Part shown: positions 11,215 through 21,334 of the stretch, piece after piece
How the letters are laid out: the number at the start of each line of letters is the position of its first letter
How positions within the stretch are numbered: position 1 is the first letter of the stretch
Assembly: GCA_030549495.1 (NCBI GenBank)
Contig: JAUIRK010000998.1
Coordinates: 1-64,000 of the forward strand
Length of the DNA: 64,000 nt
DNA from: Nectonema munidae
Lineage: Eukaryota; Nematomorpha; Nectonematoida; Nectonematidae
Direction of reading: 5' to 3'
Position numbers and translations under genes: made by a program
Notes under the pieces: model-generated
What the model was told of the DNA's origin: nothing
Seen by the model: only the letters and a program-made list of their open reading frames with translations
The model's database searches: none

Positions 11215-11405
11215 CCTCTGTTTTTCTCTTCCGCTTTCTCTGCTAAACTCAATCACTCAAGCTCTCTTCTCATTCAATCTTTCTTCTCTCACTCAAGCTC
11301 TCAAGCTCTCAAGCTCTCTTCTCTCATTTCAAACTCTTTTCTCTCATTCAAGCTCTTTTCTCTTGTTCAAGCTTTCTTCTCTTGTTCAAGCTCTCTTCTC
11401 TTTAA
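11215..11405 (+). repeat. CT-rich minisatellite (CTCAAGCTCTCTT)n
   Basis: These are imperfect repeats of a 10-15 bp CTCAAGCTCTCTT unit within repeat R. A shorter, diverged version occurs inverted at about 58747-58860. Open frames over it are Ser/Phe/Leu low-complexity artefacts. Confidence 0.85.
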
Positions 11406-11984
11406 TTGTATTTAGAGTAAAATTAAAAATTATTTTATTTTATCTCATTAGAAACTAGTTTTTAGCGGAATATAAGCTCAATATTTTCAGAACCTTTTTA
11501 TGATACCAAAGTTTAGCTATTCAAATTAATCACAGATTTTTGGTAAAAATTTAGTTCCATCAATACACCAAACATTTTTCAAAAATGAAAAGAGAGAAAA
11601 ATAGTTATCAATCGTTATAATTTTATATCAATGAATATTGTCAGACTCGCGTTAAAAATTTTTTCAACAAAGGTCACTTTTAATCTTTATCAAAATACGT
11701 TTGTTACATTTTGTAACATTTGAAACTTGTAAAAACTTAATATAAAAAAAGTGCCGATAAACTATCTCATTCTTTATGCCTCCTATTATTTTGGAATTAT
11801 TCTGAGAACAGACTGTTTTATTTTAAAATAGTGTAATTTATATTTTTAGTTTATTTTGTCTCCTTTCTCTCTTATGTTAATTATGTTGCAAATTTTTCAA
11901 TTTTGATTAGGTAAGGTTACTCTGGGTGTGTTTTCATTGAGAAAGCACTGATCTACGGCTTATGTCAAACTATGAACAAATTGG

Positions 11985-12060
11985 TATCGATGAGAATCGA
12001 ACCCAGATACTTTCGTGCTGGGTCCATCATCTCAACCAACCGGCCATGCAACCCATAGAG
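11985..12060 (-). ncRNA. tRNA-like pol III promoter (SINE-type)
   Basis: The minus strand reads GGCCGGTTGGTTGAGATGATGG (A-box-like) and, about 20 bp later, GGGTTCGATTCTC, a near-perfect B box. The spacing fits a tRNA-derived SINE head. The T-stem and acceptor stem do not pair fully, so it is not a working tRNA gene. The second R copy has a decayed version (GATTCGATACC) at about 57550-57600 on the plus strand. Confidence 0.65.
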
Positions 12061-12489
12061 TAGGCTGTAGTGGATACGTCAAATTAGTTTTCAAAAAACT
12101 TAAGTTATGATGTAAAATTTTTAAGTTTTTGTTCAATCTCTAGAACTTTTTCTGGTAGTCTTTTTTCCTTAAAAGTTATTATAAAAGGGAAATCATTGCA
12201 AAATGTTAAAAGTTATTTTACTTTTTTTAAATTTTTATAGCTTGCATCAATTTAACTTTTAAACTATTTTTGAATGATGCTGAGAAAAATGAAGTAATGC
12301 AATCTTAATTTATTGTTTGATTTTTGTTTGTACAATTTAATCTTTATTTTATACCTTTTTTTTGAGAGTCTAACTAACACTTATTCTTATACACCAAAAA
12401 GAATGAAAAAATTATAATACCAAGTTTTTTATCTTTAGTTCTGTTTTACATTTTTGATAGAAATTCCCTCATAAAAGTTATGTAATTTG

Positions 12490-13222
12490 GGTAATGTTGC
12501 ACTATCCGTGCATTGATGAAAAGCAATTTTAATTGGAAAGAAGTTGTTCAATGATATAATGCTTTCATATGTCAATCTTTTCTTGACTGCGATTATAGTT
12601 TGAGTATCGCACTATACGTGCATTGTAGCAAATACAGTCTATGGCTGCCTCCATAATACGGGTATATCTACATGATACACATCCTACCAAATAGAGCAAC
12701 ACAGTCTGTGTTTCTCTCTCTTCACTACTACACACACATACAAATTGAAGACCAGTATTATGGACAATACAGGCATAAGTGCAACTTATGAGATGATATT
12801 TAAAAAGAGGAAGACAATATTAAATTTGTGCTGAAATTTTAATCAAGAGTTATTGAGTTTTAAAGACGCAATAACATTTGTCAAATACCCTCTAGTACTG
12901 TTGTTATAACTCAAGTGTGTATGATGAATATAAAAAGATTTGTGTTGGTAACCCATATAGTATAAGAGAGCGTCCCTGTCTCATACAGCTCATCATCTCT
13001 TCATCACAGCATTATGCATAGACACGTTACATCGCACTATATGTGTATCATGTAGATATACTCGTATTATGGAGGCAGGCATAGACTGTATTTGCTACAA
13101 TGCACGTATAGTGCGATACTCAAACTATCTATAAGATTGACATATGAAAGCATTATATCATTGAACAACTTCTTTCCAATTAAAATTGCTTTTCATCAAT
13201 GCACGGATAGTGCAACATTACC
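12490..13222. mobile_element. 733-bp MITE with ~180-bp TIRs
   Basis: The perfect outer ends GGTAATGTTGCACTATCCG are inverted at 13222. Homology between the two arms extends about 180 bp, including GCACTATACGTGCATTGTAG. The target octamer GTAATTTG is duplicated exactly (12482-12489 and 13223-13230). If one terminal G belongs to the duplication, it is 9 bp, which would suit a Mutator-like element. There is no coding sequence. The element interrupts repeat R. Confidence 0.85.
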
Positions 13223-13736
13223 GTAATTTGGATGTGTTTTTTTATTATTTATTTTTCTCAATAAAACATTTTCATTTTTTTCATTCAATAAAATTTCCTT
13301 TTTATTGTTAATTGACATCTTTTTCTTTACCCCTTTTCTACACATAATTTGGAGATGGTGCGCATCTATTTGAAGTGAGAAAGAAGGAGCTATTTATAAG
13401 TCCTCATTCATTGTTGACGTTAAGCTTAATAGGGAGGGGGTTAAAATTCACATTAAGCTTAATTAAGAATGAAATAGAATAGACAAGAGAGGAGTAAGAA
13501 TTCAGAAAATTTGTTGTCTTTTTTGAAAGTCCGCCCCTCCATTAATATCAAGGATGTGCGCCCCTGTATCACTCGTATACAAAAACAATGTCCTTACCGA
13601 TTTGAGGTACAGCTCGTCATTCGTTACTTTTCGTTTCCTATATGATTTGATAAAAATGATTAGAGAAACTACGTTTATCTTTTTGTTCTAAAAGTAACCG
13701 GAGCCAACGATATATTTAAAAAGAATAAATATTTTT

Positions 13737-13886
13737 TGATTTTTTAAAGAATATTTTTCGATTCTTTGATTACAGAATTTTATTTTGATTATTTGACAAA
13801 CATATTATTTAAAATCGCGCAAATTGCAAAAATATAGGTAATAACACTAATAACTTTTGTAACATCATATGAGGGCTATACCAAAG
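13737..13886 (+). repeat. Direct repeat flanking the satellite block
   Basis: The sequence from GATTTTTTAAAGAATATTT to the TATGAGG element recurs at 15806-15948 and in part at 15990-16035. It is in the same orientation on both sides of the satellite array. Confidence 0.8.
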
Positions 13887-13889
13887 TTT

Positions 13890-14363
13890 TTGTTATACGT
13901 ACATACTTATGTCTATGTGTCACGTTATATATCCCTATTTAATTGTGTCGCCATACGTCGCAGCATATCTTTTTATTGTCGTTTGGTATTCCCCTATATC
14001 CCTTTCATCTATTTTAGTCTCGCGACTGTCGCTTTATATTTTCTTATTTTATTTGTGTCGCCATACGTCGCAGCCTTTTTATTGTCGCTTGGTATTTCCC
14101 AATATCCCTTTAATCTATTTTAGTGTCGCGACTGTCGCTTTATATTTTACTATTTTATTTATGTCGCCATACGTCGCAGCATATCTTTTTATTGTCGCTT
14201 GCTATTTCCCTATATCCTATTAATCTATTTTAGTGTCGCGACTGTCGCTTTATATTTTCCTATTTTATTTATGTCGCCATACGTCGCAGCATATCTTTTT
14301 ATTGTCGCTTGGTATTTCCCTATATCCTATTCATCTATTTCAGTGTCGCGACTGTAGCATTCT
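13890..14363 (+). repeat. ~110-bp tandem satellite, left block
   Basis: About four units of roughly 110 bp carry GTCGCCATACGTCGCAGCAT and GTGTCGCGACTGTCGCTTTA. The array resumes at 15146. The overlapping long open frames (13869-14499) are an artefact of the repeat lacking stops; their Ser/Tyr/Leu/Phe-rich products are not proteins. Confidence 0.9.
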
Positions 14364-15145
14364 AACTCAAATTAAGAACTCTAAAGATAAGCAGTGTCCA
14401 ATTTTCCCAACTCTAACTCTAAGTTTAGGCACTCTTCTAATATACCTAACTTTAACTCTAAGTTTAGGCACTCTTCTAATATACCTAACTCTACTCTAAT
14501 TTTAAGCACTCTTCTAATTTACCTAACTCTAACTGTAAAATTAAGCACTTTTCCAGTTTTCCTAACTCTAACTCTAAAGATAAGCAGTTTTCCAAGTTTC
14601 CTAACTCTAATTCTAAGTTTATACACTCTTATTATTTACCTAACTCTAACTCTAAGTTTAAGCATTCTTCTAATATACCTAACTCTAACTCTAATTTTAA
14701 GCATTCTTCTAATTTACCTAACTCTAAAAATTAAGCACTTTTCCAGTTTTCCTAACTCTAAATCTAAAGATAAACAGTTTTCCGATTTTCCTAACTCTAA
14801 TTATAAGTTTAAGCATTCTTATTATTTACCTGACTCTAACTCTAAGTCTAAGCAGCCTTCTAATAACTCTAACTTTAATATCAAGCCCTCTTCCAGTTTT
14901 CCTCACTCTAACTCCAAGTTTAAGTAATCTTCTAATTTACTTAACTCTAACTCTAAAATTAAACACTCTTCCAGTTACTCTTACTCTAACTTTAATATCA
15001 AGCCATCTTTCAGTTTTCCTAACTCTAACTTAAAGTTTAAACACTATTCTAATTTACTTAACTATGACTATAAGTTTAAGAACTCTTCTAATTTACCCAA
15101 CTCTAACCTTAAGATCAAGCCCTCTTCCAGTTTTCCTAACTCTAC
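14364..15145 (+). repeat. ~39-45-bp tandem array inside the satellite
   Basis: About 17 degenerate units of the type CCTAACTCTAACTCTAAG followed by TTTAAGCACTCTTCTAAT. The array starts inside one 110-bp unit (after CGCGACTGT) and ends inside another (before CGTCGCAACATA). It therefore interrupts the surrounding satellite. Confidence 0.88.
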
Positions 15146-15540
15146 GTCGCAACATATCTTTTTATTGTCGCTTGGTATTTTCCAATATCCCTTTCATCTA
15201 TTTTAGTGTCGCGACTGTCGCTTTATATTTTCCTATTTTATTTATGTCGCCATACGTTGCAGCATATCTTTTTATTGTCGATCCCTTTCATCTATTTTGG
15301 TGTCGCGACTGTCGCTTTATATTTTTCTATTTTATTTGTGTCGCCATACGTCGCAGCACATTTTTTTATTGTCGCTTGGTATTTCCCTATATCCCTTTCA
15401 TCTATTTTAGTGGCGCGACTGTCGCTTTATATTTTCCTATTTTATTTGAGTCGCCATACGGCCCAGCATATCTTTTTATTGTCGCTTGGTATTTCCCTAT
15501 ATCCCTTTCATCTATTTTAGTGTCGCGACTGTCGCTTTAA
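15146..15540 (+). repeat. ~110-bp tandem satellite, right block
   Basis: Four further units of the same satellite as 13890-14363, one of them shortened by about 15 bp. The array ends after GTGTCGCGACTGTCGCTTTA. Confidence 0.9.
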
Positions 15541-16625
15541 CCAGTACATCTATATATTCAATTGTTTATTATCCATAAGCAAGATTATCAATGTCAATTT
15601 GACATGATTGACAATTCATATAATGTTTTGTTTCGTGCTATTCAGTGACACACATCATTCGACATATTCTATATTTTAACAAGGCGACACTGCCATAATT
15701 GTCGCAGAAAACACCAAACTCAATTTCTTTGGTAAAGTCATGCACGAATAGTAGATGTAACATTTTTGTCAAATCTTACATCTAGCAAAATATGAACAGA
15801 AAGTAGAATATTTTTTGATTTTTTAAAGAATATTTCTCGATTCTTTGATTACAGAATTTTATTTGGATTGTTTAATAAATATATTATTTAAAATTGTGCA
15901 AATTGCAAAAATATATGTAATCACTTTTGCAACATTGTATGAGGTATATCAAATCTTACACCTAGCAAAATATGAACAGAAAGTTGAATATTTTCGCTTC
16001 TGATTACAGAATTTTATTTTGATTATTTGACAAATATATAATTCATGCTAAAAATTCACAAGAAATGTTAAATAAACTTAACATGACACCTTTTTGCAAA
16101 TTTTGTACTTTCGTACTCCCATAATTTTTTTTGTGAAAATATTTAATTCGATAGACTTATTTTTAATTTTTTAAATAAAAATTTTAAGGAGATGATAACA
16201 ATTTTAGCAGCATAAAAATTTTAATACATTTCCAAAAATTTATTCTATACTTTCAAACTTTTTCAAACAAAAATTTATTCTACGCTGAAAAATAAATTTG
16301 ATTTGTTAATTTTGGAAAAGCCTTTTCTTTTTCTATCTTTCCTGGTGCCGCGACAAAAAAGACTACTTTTTCTGCAAAATGATATGATATGCTCCTTTCT
16401 CTCCCCTGCCAATTTTAGGGCATTTACCATCCTTTTTCATGTGTTTTTTTCGCGACAAAATTTTTTTTGTTATTAACGTATTTATATTACAGATCATATT
16501 AGCCACGAAAAGTTGTTTAAATATTGGTTTTTTCTTAAAATTTTGATATAATAATAAAAGAAAAACATTGATTTGTCATGTTCAAAATATTACGTTATAG
16601 GAGAATAGATAATTGGCTCATCGAA
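15541..16625. other. AT-rich sequence without gene
   Basis: It contains the second and third partial copies of the flanking direct repeat (15806-15948, 15990-16035), each next to a duplicated TCAAATCTTACA-CTAGCAAAATATGAACAGAAAG block (15770-15800 and 15950-15982). Nothing else is recognised. Confidence 0.6.
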
Positions 16626-16870
16626 GCTATACCATTTTTACTTTAAGTTCGTCCTTTTCCATTTTAAGTTCGTCCTTTTCCAATTTAAGTTCGTCCTTTT
16701 CCATTTTAAGTTCGTCCTTTTCCAATTTAAGTTCGTCCTTTTCCAATTTAAGTTCGTCCTTTTCCAATTTAAGTTCGTCCTTTTCCAATTTAAGTTCGTC
16801 CCTTTCCATTTTAAGTTCGTCCTTTTCCAATTTAAGTTCGTCCTTTTCCATTTTAAGTTCATCCTTTTTA
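16626..16870 (-). repeat. 21-bp minisatellite, ~11 units (left arm)
   Basis: Tandem 21-bp units; on the minus strand each spells AAATTGGAAAAGGACGAACTT, which reads as the heptad KLEKDEL in one frame. The same array, inverted, lies at 32090-32262. The short flanks are also shared on both sides (TAAAAATG-TATA outside, TTAAATACAAATTTAAAA inside). Confidence 0.95.
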
Positions 16871-17149
16871 AATTTGTATTTAACCCATTTTTGACGAATG
16901 TTTTATATTCATTAGTACTTCAGGTGACGAAGGTTTTTTTTATATTTGATAAAAAAAATCCACTGAATCAAAACATGTAAAAAACTTTAAAATAAAAGTT
17001 TTGAAATTTTTATTACTGCATGTAGAAAAAAGCTAGGGTCTCACTAGTGACCCACTAGTAAAAGATGGCATAGTATTACATAATATTTTACAATTAAAAA
17101 TAAGCAACTAAAATGTATAACAATTAAAAATTGGACACAAGTATTTCAT

Positions 17150-18570
17150 TTTTTATGGTATTCATCACAGCACTGAACATGCAAAGCAACCAAGCATTTT
17201 TTGCACTTAGTTTGCCATTTTTTTATGGCAATGTCTGCATCGTATTCTTTTTTTCCTCAAGGGATCATTTTTCAGGGTTTCTGTAATAGGAATTATATGA
17301 TCTAAAAAATCATATCTTATCTCAAGAATAGGATTGGGTTGTGTTGTTGATTTTCCAGGTCTTGGCAAAACTCCATAACTTTTCAGTAATGTTAATACTA
17401 AATTTCTAATTTCGAACTGAGAAGTTTTTCTGCCATTTTCGCTCAGATTAAATATCCAAAATTGATTTACTGTAAGGTCGATCAAATGAGTAATTATAGG
17501 GAAGTACCACCTTTTCCCATGTTGATGCACGATATTTTGCAACATTTTCATTCATTCTGTCAACTCATCCCATTTGAGTGTTATAAAACTTAATAGAGGA
17601 GGGGATGGTAATTTTAATTATTTTTTCATTTTTGAATAACGATTTATTTCTTTAACCAGGTTAGAACTTAGACTGCTTGACCCAACAAAGACTTCTCTGT
17701 TGTCTTTCCAATGACAAAAAGAGAGGCCATGTTGATTTTCTATAAATTCTTCATGAAAGCTTTCCAATTTCTTTTTTAGAAGAAAAGCAAATTTCATTGA
17801 AAAAGAGTAATCTGCAACAAAATGATAAGTGTTGTAGGATGACCATAGTACATAACCATGCTCTCGTCTATGATGTGAATTTCAGAAAAGGGTTGATTTC
17901 TTATAAAAATTTCGTTCAGTTTTGAAACAACAGGGCTAGTTTTGGAAAATTTATCGCTGGGATTCAAATCATCGTTATTAGAAAAATGAAGAAATTTTTT
18001 AATATCGTAAAATCTATCTCGGCGCATAGATTCGGAAACCAGTTTCACGTTACAATCTTTAGACTTTTTTCCAGTACATTCGCCATTGTGGAAGCTTGTG
18101 GTATCCCATAAAAATTACAGTGTCAATGAAAACAGTTAGTACTTCTTCTACGAGGTTAAGACGTGTTCTTTTGATTAGCATAAAGGTTTGAAAAATCATT
18201 ATCATTTTCAAAAGCTCCTTAGTAAAGAATATGTAAAAAAGATCTTTAACTTCGAGAGTTCTTTCGAAAAATTGAGGAGAACTCATTGGAAAAAGGAGTC
18301 CTTGATTATAATACTACCACTACCTATAACCCACGATCTGTCAAAGCATTTTCTTTTTCTTGTAACGATCAAAGATTCTATATGTGAGTGATCATGTACG
18401 ACAAGCTCAGCTTCAGCGTTCAATTGATTCCCGGATAAGTGATTTATATCAGCATCATCTTCTCCCGAATCTTCCTCAGATACGATACCTGCAGAGTTTA
18501 TAGGAGGCTGGACGAAAACTTCGCTGCAAATGACTTCATTTTCTTCAATGTACTCGATAATATTATTCAA
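17150..18570 (-). pseudogene. piggyBac B transposase (PGBD2/3-like), broken
   Basis: In protein order: an acidic N-terminus (18283-18570); MSSPQFFERTLEVKDLFYIF with TVIFMGYHKLPQ (18059-18286); RRDRFYDIKKFLHFSNNDDL, NPSDKFSKTSPVVSKLNEIF and HIIDESMVMYYG (17794-18048), keeping the first catalytic Asp. Next are FCHWKDNREVFVGSS (about 17700) and LRKKRIRCRHCHKK, then, one frame over after a run of seven A, WQTKCKKCLVALHVQCCDEYH. The last blocks form the C-terminal zinc-binding tail. The part between the GRH block and the WKDN block, with the second catalytic Asp, is missing. Several frame changes are present, so it cannot be active. Confidence 0.82.
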
Positions 18571-18599
18571 AGTATCCTCCTCAAAAATAGAAATGAATA

Positions 18600-20099
18600 T
18601 TTTGAAAAAACTTGACTTTAAAACTGAAAACTTTATTTGAAATAAATGAGCCTAACTTTTTTTCCACTTTTTCCTATATGAATAAATTACTTCTGCGAGT
18701 ATCACGGTCAAATTGAATCCTAGTTTTTTCTCAATCTACTGTCTGGCATTTCAATCAAGTTTAAAATTCATATTACTTTGACATAATTGAAAATGCCCAA
18801 GTGTTCCTAAGAATTTTATTTTTTTTAAAACTTATTTTTTTTCATTATTTCGACAAAAATGATATTTAGTTAGTTATTCACATCTAAGTTGAAGCTAAGA
18901 TGACACAATGAAATTTTTAAACATTTTCACGCTTCCCATCTTTGTTATATAGAAGTCAAAACATTTATTTGATAAACTCCTCATTCAAAAGCTTAAAAAT
19001 TCTTAAAATACCAATTTAACAAGATGCCAAAATGGTTTAAAAAATTTTCCTGATAAGAGTTGTAGAGAAATTAACCGTTATAACACGCATAATTATAGGG
19101 CAAATCGCTTATAAAGCAAAATTAAATTGGCTGCCATTCACGCAGGCCTACATTACATTTGAAGCATGTCTTTTTTCCCTGAAGATTTTTATAACTACAA
19201 AACATTAAAACTCACATGAAATGTTTCACAGAAATAATTAAAACTTGATAAAAAAAAACTAAGACTATTTTAGCCATATTATATTTAAATAGGTATCTCG
19301 GTTTTTGTTGTAAAAAGTTAACTGGTTAAGTGTAAAGAATAGTTACTGTATTTTTGTGTTTTAACAAAACTAATTAAACTTGAAATTTAGACTAAATTTT
19401 CCAAGGTTTTTATTTTTAAACATCAGTTCATGTTTTATACTGACTGATCAAATCAGCAAAGTGTTTACTGTACAAACAGCAAAAAAGTAGGGAACAACAA
19501 AGGGTTAGGGTTAGGGTTAGGGTTAGGCTTAATGAACACAAGCTTTAATGAACGACATTAGTATTACATAATGGTTAGCGTGAAATAATTTGATTTGCAC
19601 ATTTTACATACATATTTTTGTTTACAAATTTTATTTACCGATTGTTTTCTTTTTAATGACTCTATTCTTATTTTTGGTGAAATGAATTTGAATATTCTAA
19701 TATTGCTAATATTGAAAAAAATACTTCTAGATAACCAATAATAAATTTAAAAAAGTAGTACTTTTACAAATCTTGCTAGCTAAAACCCTAACCTGTGACC
19801 CAGTTAAAACATCTTCACATATAGAAATGAAAAAAAAGTGATCTAAATGATTTAGATGGCATGCTTTTCAAAGTAGAACAATTTTCATGCATTTCCTAAT
19901 GCCATTATTGCGAAAAAAGTGTAAAAACGTTTATCATGTCAAAAAGTTGCCGGTACAAAAAATAAATGTGAAGCCAGACAATATGGTAAAAATCAATATT
20001 TCAACCAAATTGATGGTACATATACTGAATTCAATCATATGCAGTGATGCAATACGTTGCATGAAAATTACCGGTAATTTCGGAGAGAAGAAAAAGTAG
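18600..20099. other. Non-coding; includes (TTAGGG)4 tract
   Basis: AT-rich sequence with no gene seen. At 19502-19527 there is a short head-to-tail GGGTTA run (four units), the animal telomere hexamer type, too short to be a telomere. CATTACATAAT-like pieces shared with 17069 hint that part of this belongs to piggyBac B. Confidence 0.55.
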
Positions 20100-20613
20100 A
20101 TGGCCACGAGAGCCCTGCGCGGGTTCTAAAAAGTTGTCCGCACCCGCCCGCTCCGCAATTATTCAATTTGCATCCGCCCCGCCCCTCATTATATCAATTT
20201 GCACCGGCTCCGCCCCGCCCTGCATTTTTTCAATGTGAACCCGCACCCGCATTTATCAATTTGCACCCGCACCCGACCCGCATTTTATCGAAATAATACA
20301 AAGCTAATTAAATGTTATTTATATCCTTAACATGCTTGCAAAAAATCTTAGATATACTATACTAATTTTAAATATATTATTAATTTTTTTACAAATAAGT
20401 TTTTGTCTGAAAAAAATTTTTTTGACAAGTTGTGTAATCTGAATAAACAAATTGTCTCATCAACAATTGTAATATTTCAAATTTTGAATATAGAATCACA
20501 AAGGATTTTCTTGCTTTTTCAAATTTGTATTTTTGGCTTGCAATTTTTAATTTGTATACTTTGTTTTCTCATATAAAATAATTTTACAAATTTAAGAAAG
20601 CGTTAGAGTTTAC

Positions 20614-21007
20614 CTCTTGAACTAAGTCAATGGATCCTCCACAACCGATCCTTTCAAATGGTCTAAGATCTTTAGCTATAAAACGGACGCATGCCAGTTT
20701 AATGTTTTCTTATTTAGCTTTCGAAATAACGTTAGCATTATTCAAAACTGGCTTGAGAGCATCACTCAGTAAAGTTTGATTAGGATATATTTTGCACTTG
20801 TGTTTCCTAAGAATAGAAGTACATGTTTTTCTTCGACAATAAGCGAAAGCATACTTTACAAACAACAAAATCCAAATCAGTGTTTTTTTCATTTACCCCG
20901 ATACCAAACGTTTTCCAGACCTCCGATTTCAATCCGTTTACACATTTTATTTTATATAAGTCAGATTTCAAATGAGATGAAACTTGCTGAGATGTTAACG
21001 TTGCCAT
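20614..21007 (-). pseudogene. hAT-1 transposase, N-terminal exon with BED finger
   Basis: The start at 21007 opens MATLTSQQVSSHLK. SEVWKTFGIGVNEKNTDLDF followed by VVCKVCFRLLSKK is a BED-type zinc finger (W-x-F, C-x2-C). One frame over, LRKHKCKIYPNQTLL and, past one stop, NIKLACVRFIAKDLRPFERI with GCGGSIDLVQE continue the protein. DLRPF is the well-known hAT motif after the finger. The last codons meet a good donor, GAG|GTAAAC (20613-20612), so this looks like a first coding exon. The rest of the gene is absent: fewer than 510 bp remain to the element end. It is a truncated, dead copy with one frame change and one stop. Confidence 0.85.
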
Positions 21008-21334
21008 TTAAAATGTGCGAAGGAAAACAACAAAAAAATGAATTATCGAATAATATTTTAAAATGGATATATCAAAAATATGACATTCTATTATTTGTTT
21101 TTTCTCCTTTTTCTCTTGTACACGCATGAATGACGCTAATCAAACCTGTTCTACCTTTCTATTTCAATTACAATTTCACTTCATCACACCATTTACTCAA
21201 TGTAAATCTCTCCAATATACGTAACACATAGCAATAAAAAATAAGCTATTTCCAAAAAGGCAATTATGCATGCACTCATAAAACTTGCATAAAAGTGAAT
21301 GTGTACAACCCACAGATTGTCCGCACTATATTAA

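Larger units (their letters stand above)
10816..13573 (+). repeat. Repeat family R, copy 1
   Basis: About 1.5 kb of this block (10850-12360) recurs in inverted orientation at 57250-59215, including the sentence-like landmark TGCTTGTTTATAAAACATGT, the CT-rich tract and the tRNA-like part. Its right edge GGATGTGCGCCCCTG at 13559-13573 is matched, inverted, at the outer edge of copy 2, as for a TIR of a hAT-like non-autonomous element. The left edge is less clear (GGGAGGGGCGAAAATAACC near 10838). There is no coding potential. The block from 12490 to 13222 is a later insertion. Confidence 0.65.
16884..20099 (-). mobile_element. piggyBac B (PGBD2/3-like), right end unclear
   Basis: The left end is TTAA (16880-16883) followed by CCCATTTTTGACG, a piggyBac-type start, directly abutting the minisatellite flank. 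The minus-strand transposase lies at 17150-18570. I find no matching CGTCAAAAATGGG-TTAA right end. It may be lost, or pushed past the hAT-1 and hAT-2 insertions. A GGGTC(TC)ACTAGTGACCC palindrome at 17038 resembles GGGTCACCAGTGACCC formed at 30580. The end coordinate given is only where hAT-1 begins. Confidence 0.6.

Noticed and set aside
11197-11415. Ser-rich 72-residue frame
   Set aside because: It is a CT-rich minisatellite within repeat R.
11985-12060. Functional tRNA gene
   Set aside because: A and B boxes are present, but the T and acceptor stems do not pair, and a decayed copy sits in the other R repeat.
14364-15145. CRISPR-like regular array
   Set aside because: The units are degenerate tandem repeats without unique spacers, in eukaryotic DNA. 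The 21-bp and 41-bp arrays were rejected for the same reason.
13869-15540. Long overlapping open frames rich in Tyr, Ser, Leu and Phe
   Set aside because: They follow the satellite period exactly and occur in several frames, so they are products of a stop-poor repeat.
16613-16894. Open frames encoding repeated KDEL motifs
   Set aside because: They arise from the 21-bp minisatellite. Internal KDEL copies are not a C-terminal ER-retention signal, and there is no other protein context.
19502-19527. Chromosome end
   Set aside because: Four telomere-type units are embedded in transposon-rich DNA, with normal sequence on both sides.
19887-20099. 70-residue Lys/Met-rich frame
   Set aside because: It is low complexity with no family resemblance, and it runs into the hAT-1 insertion site.
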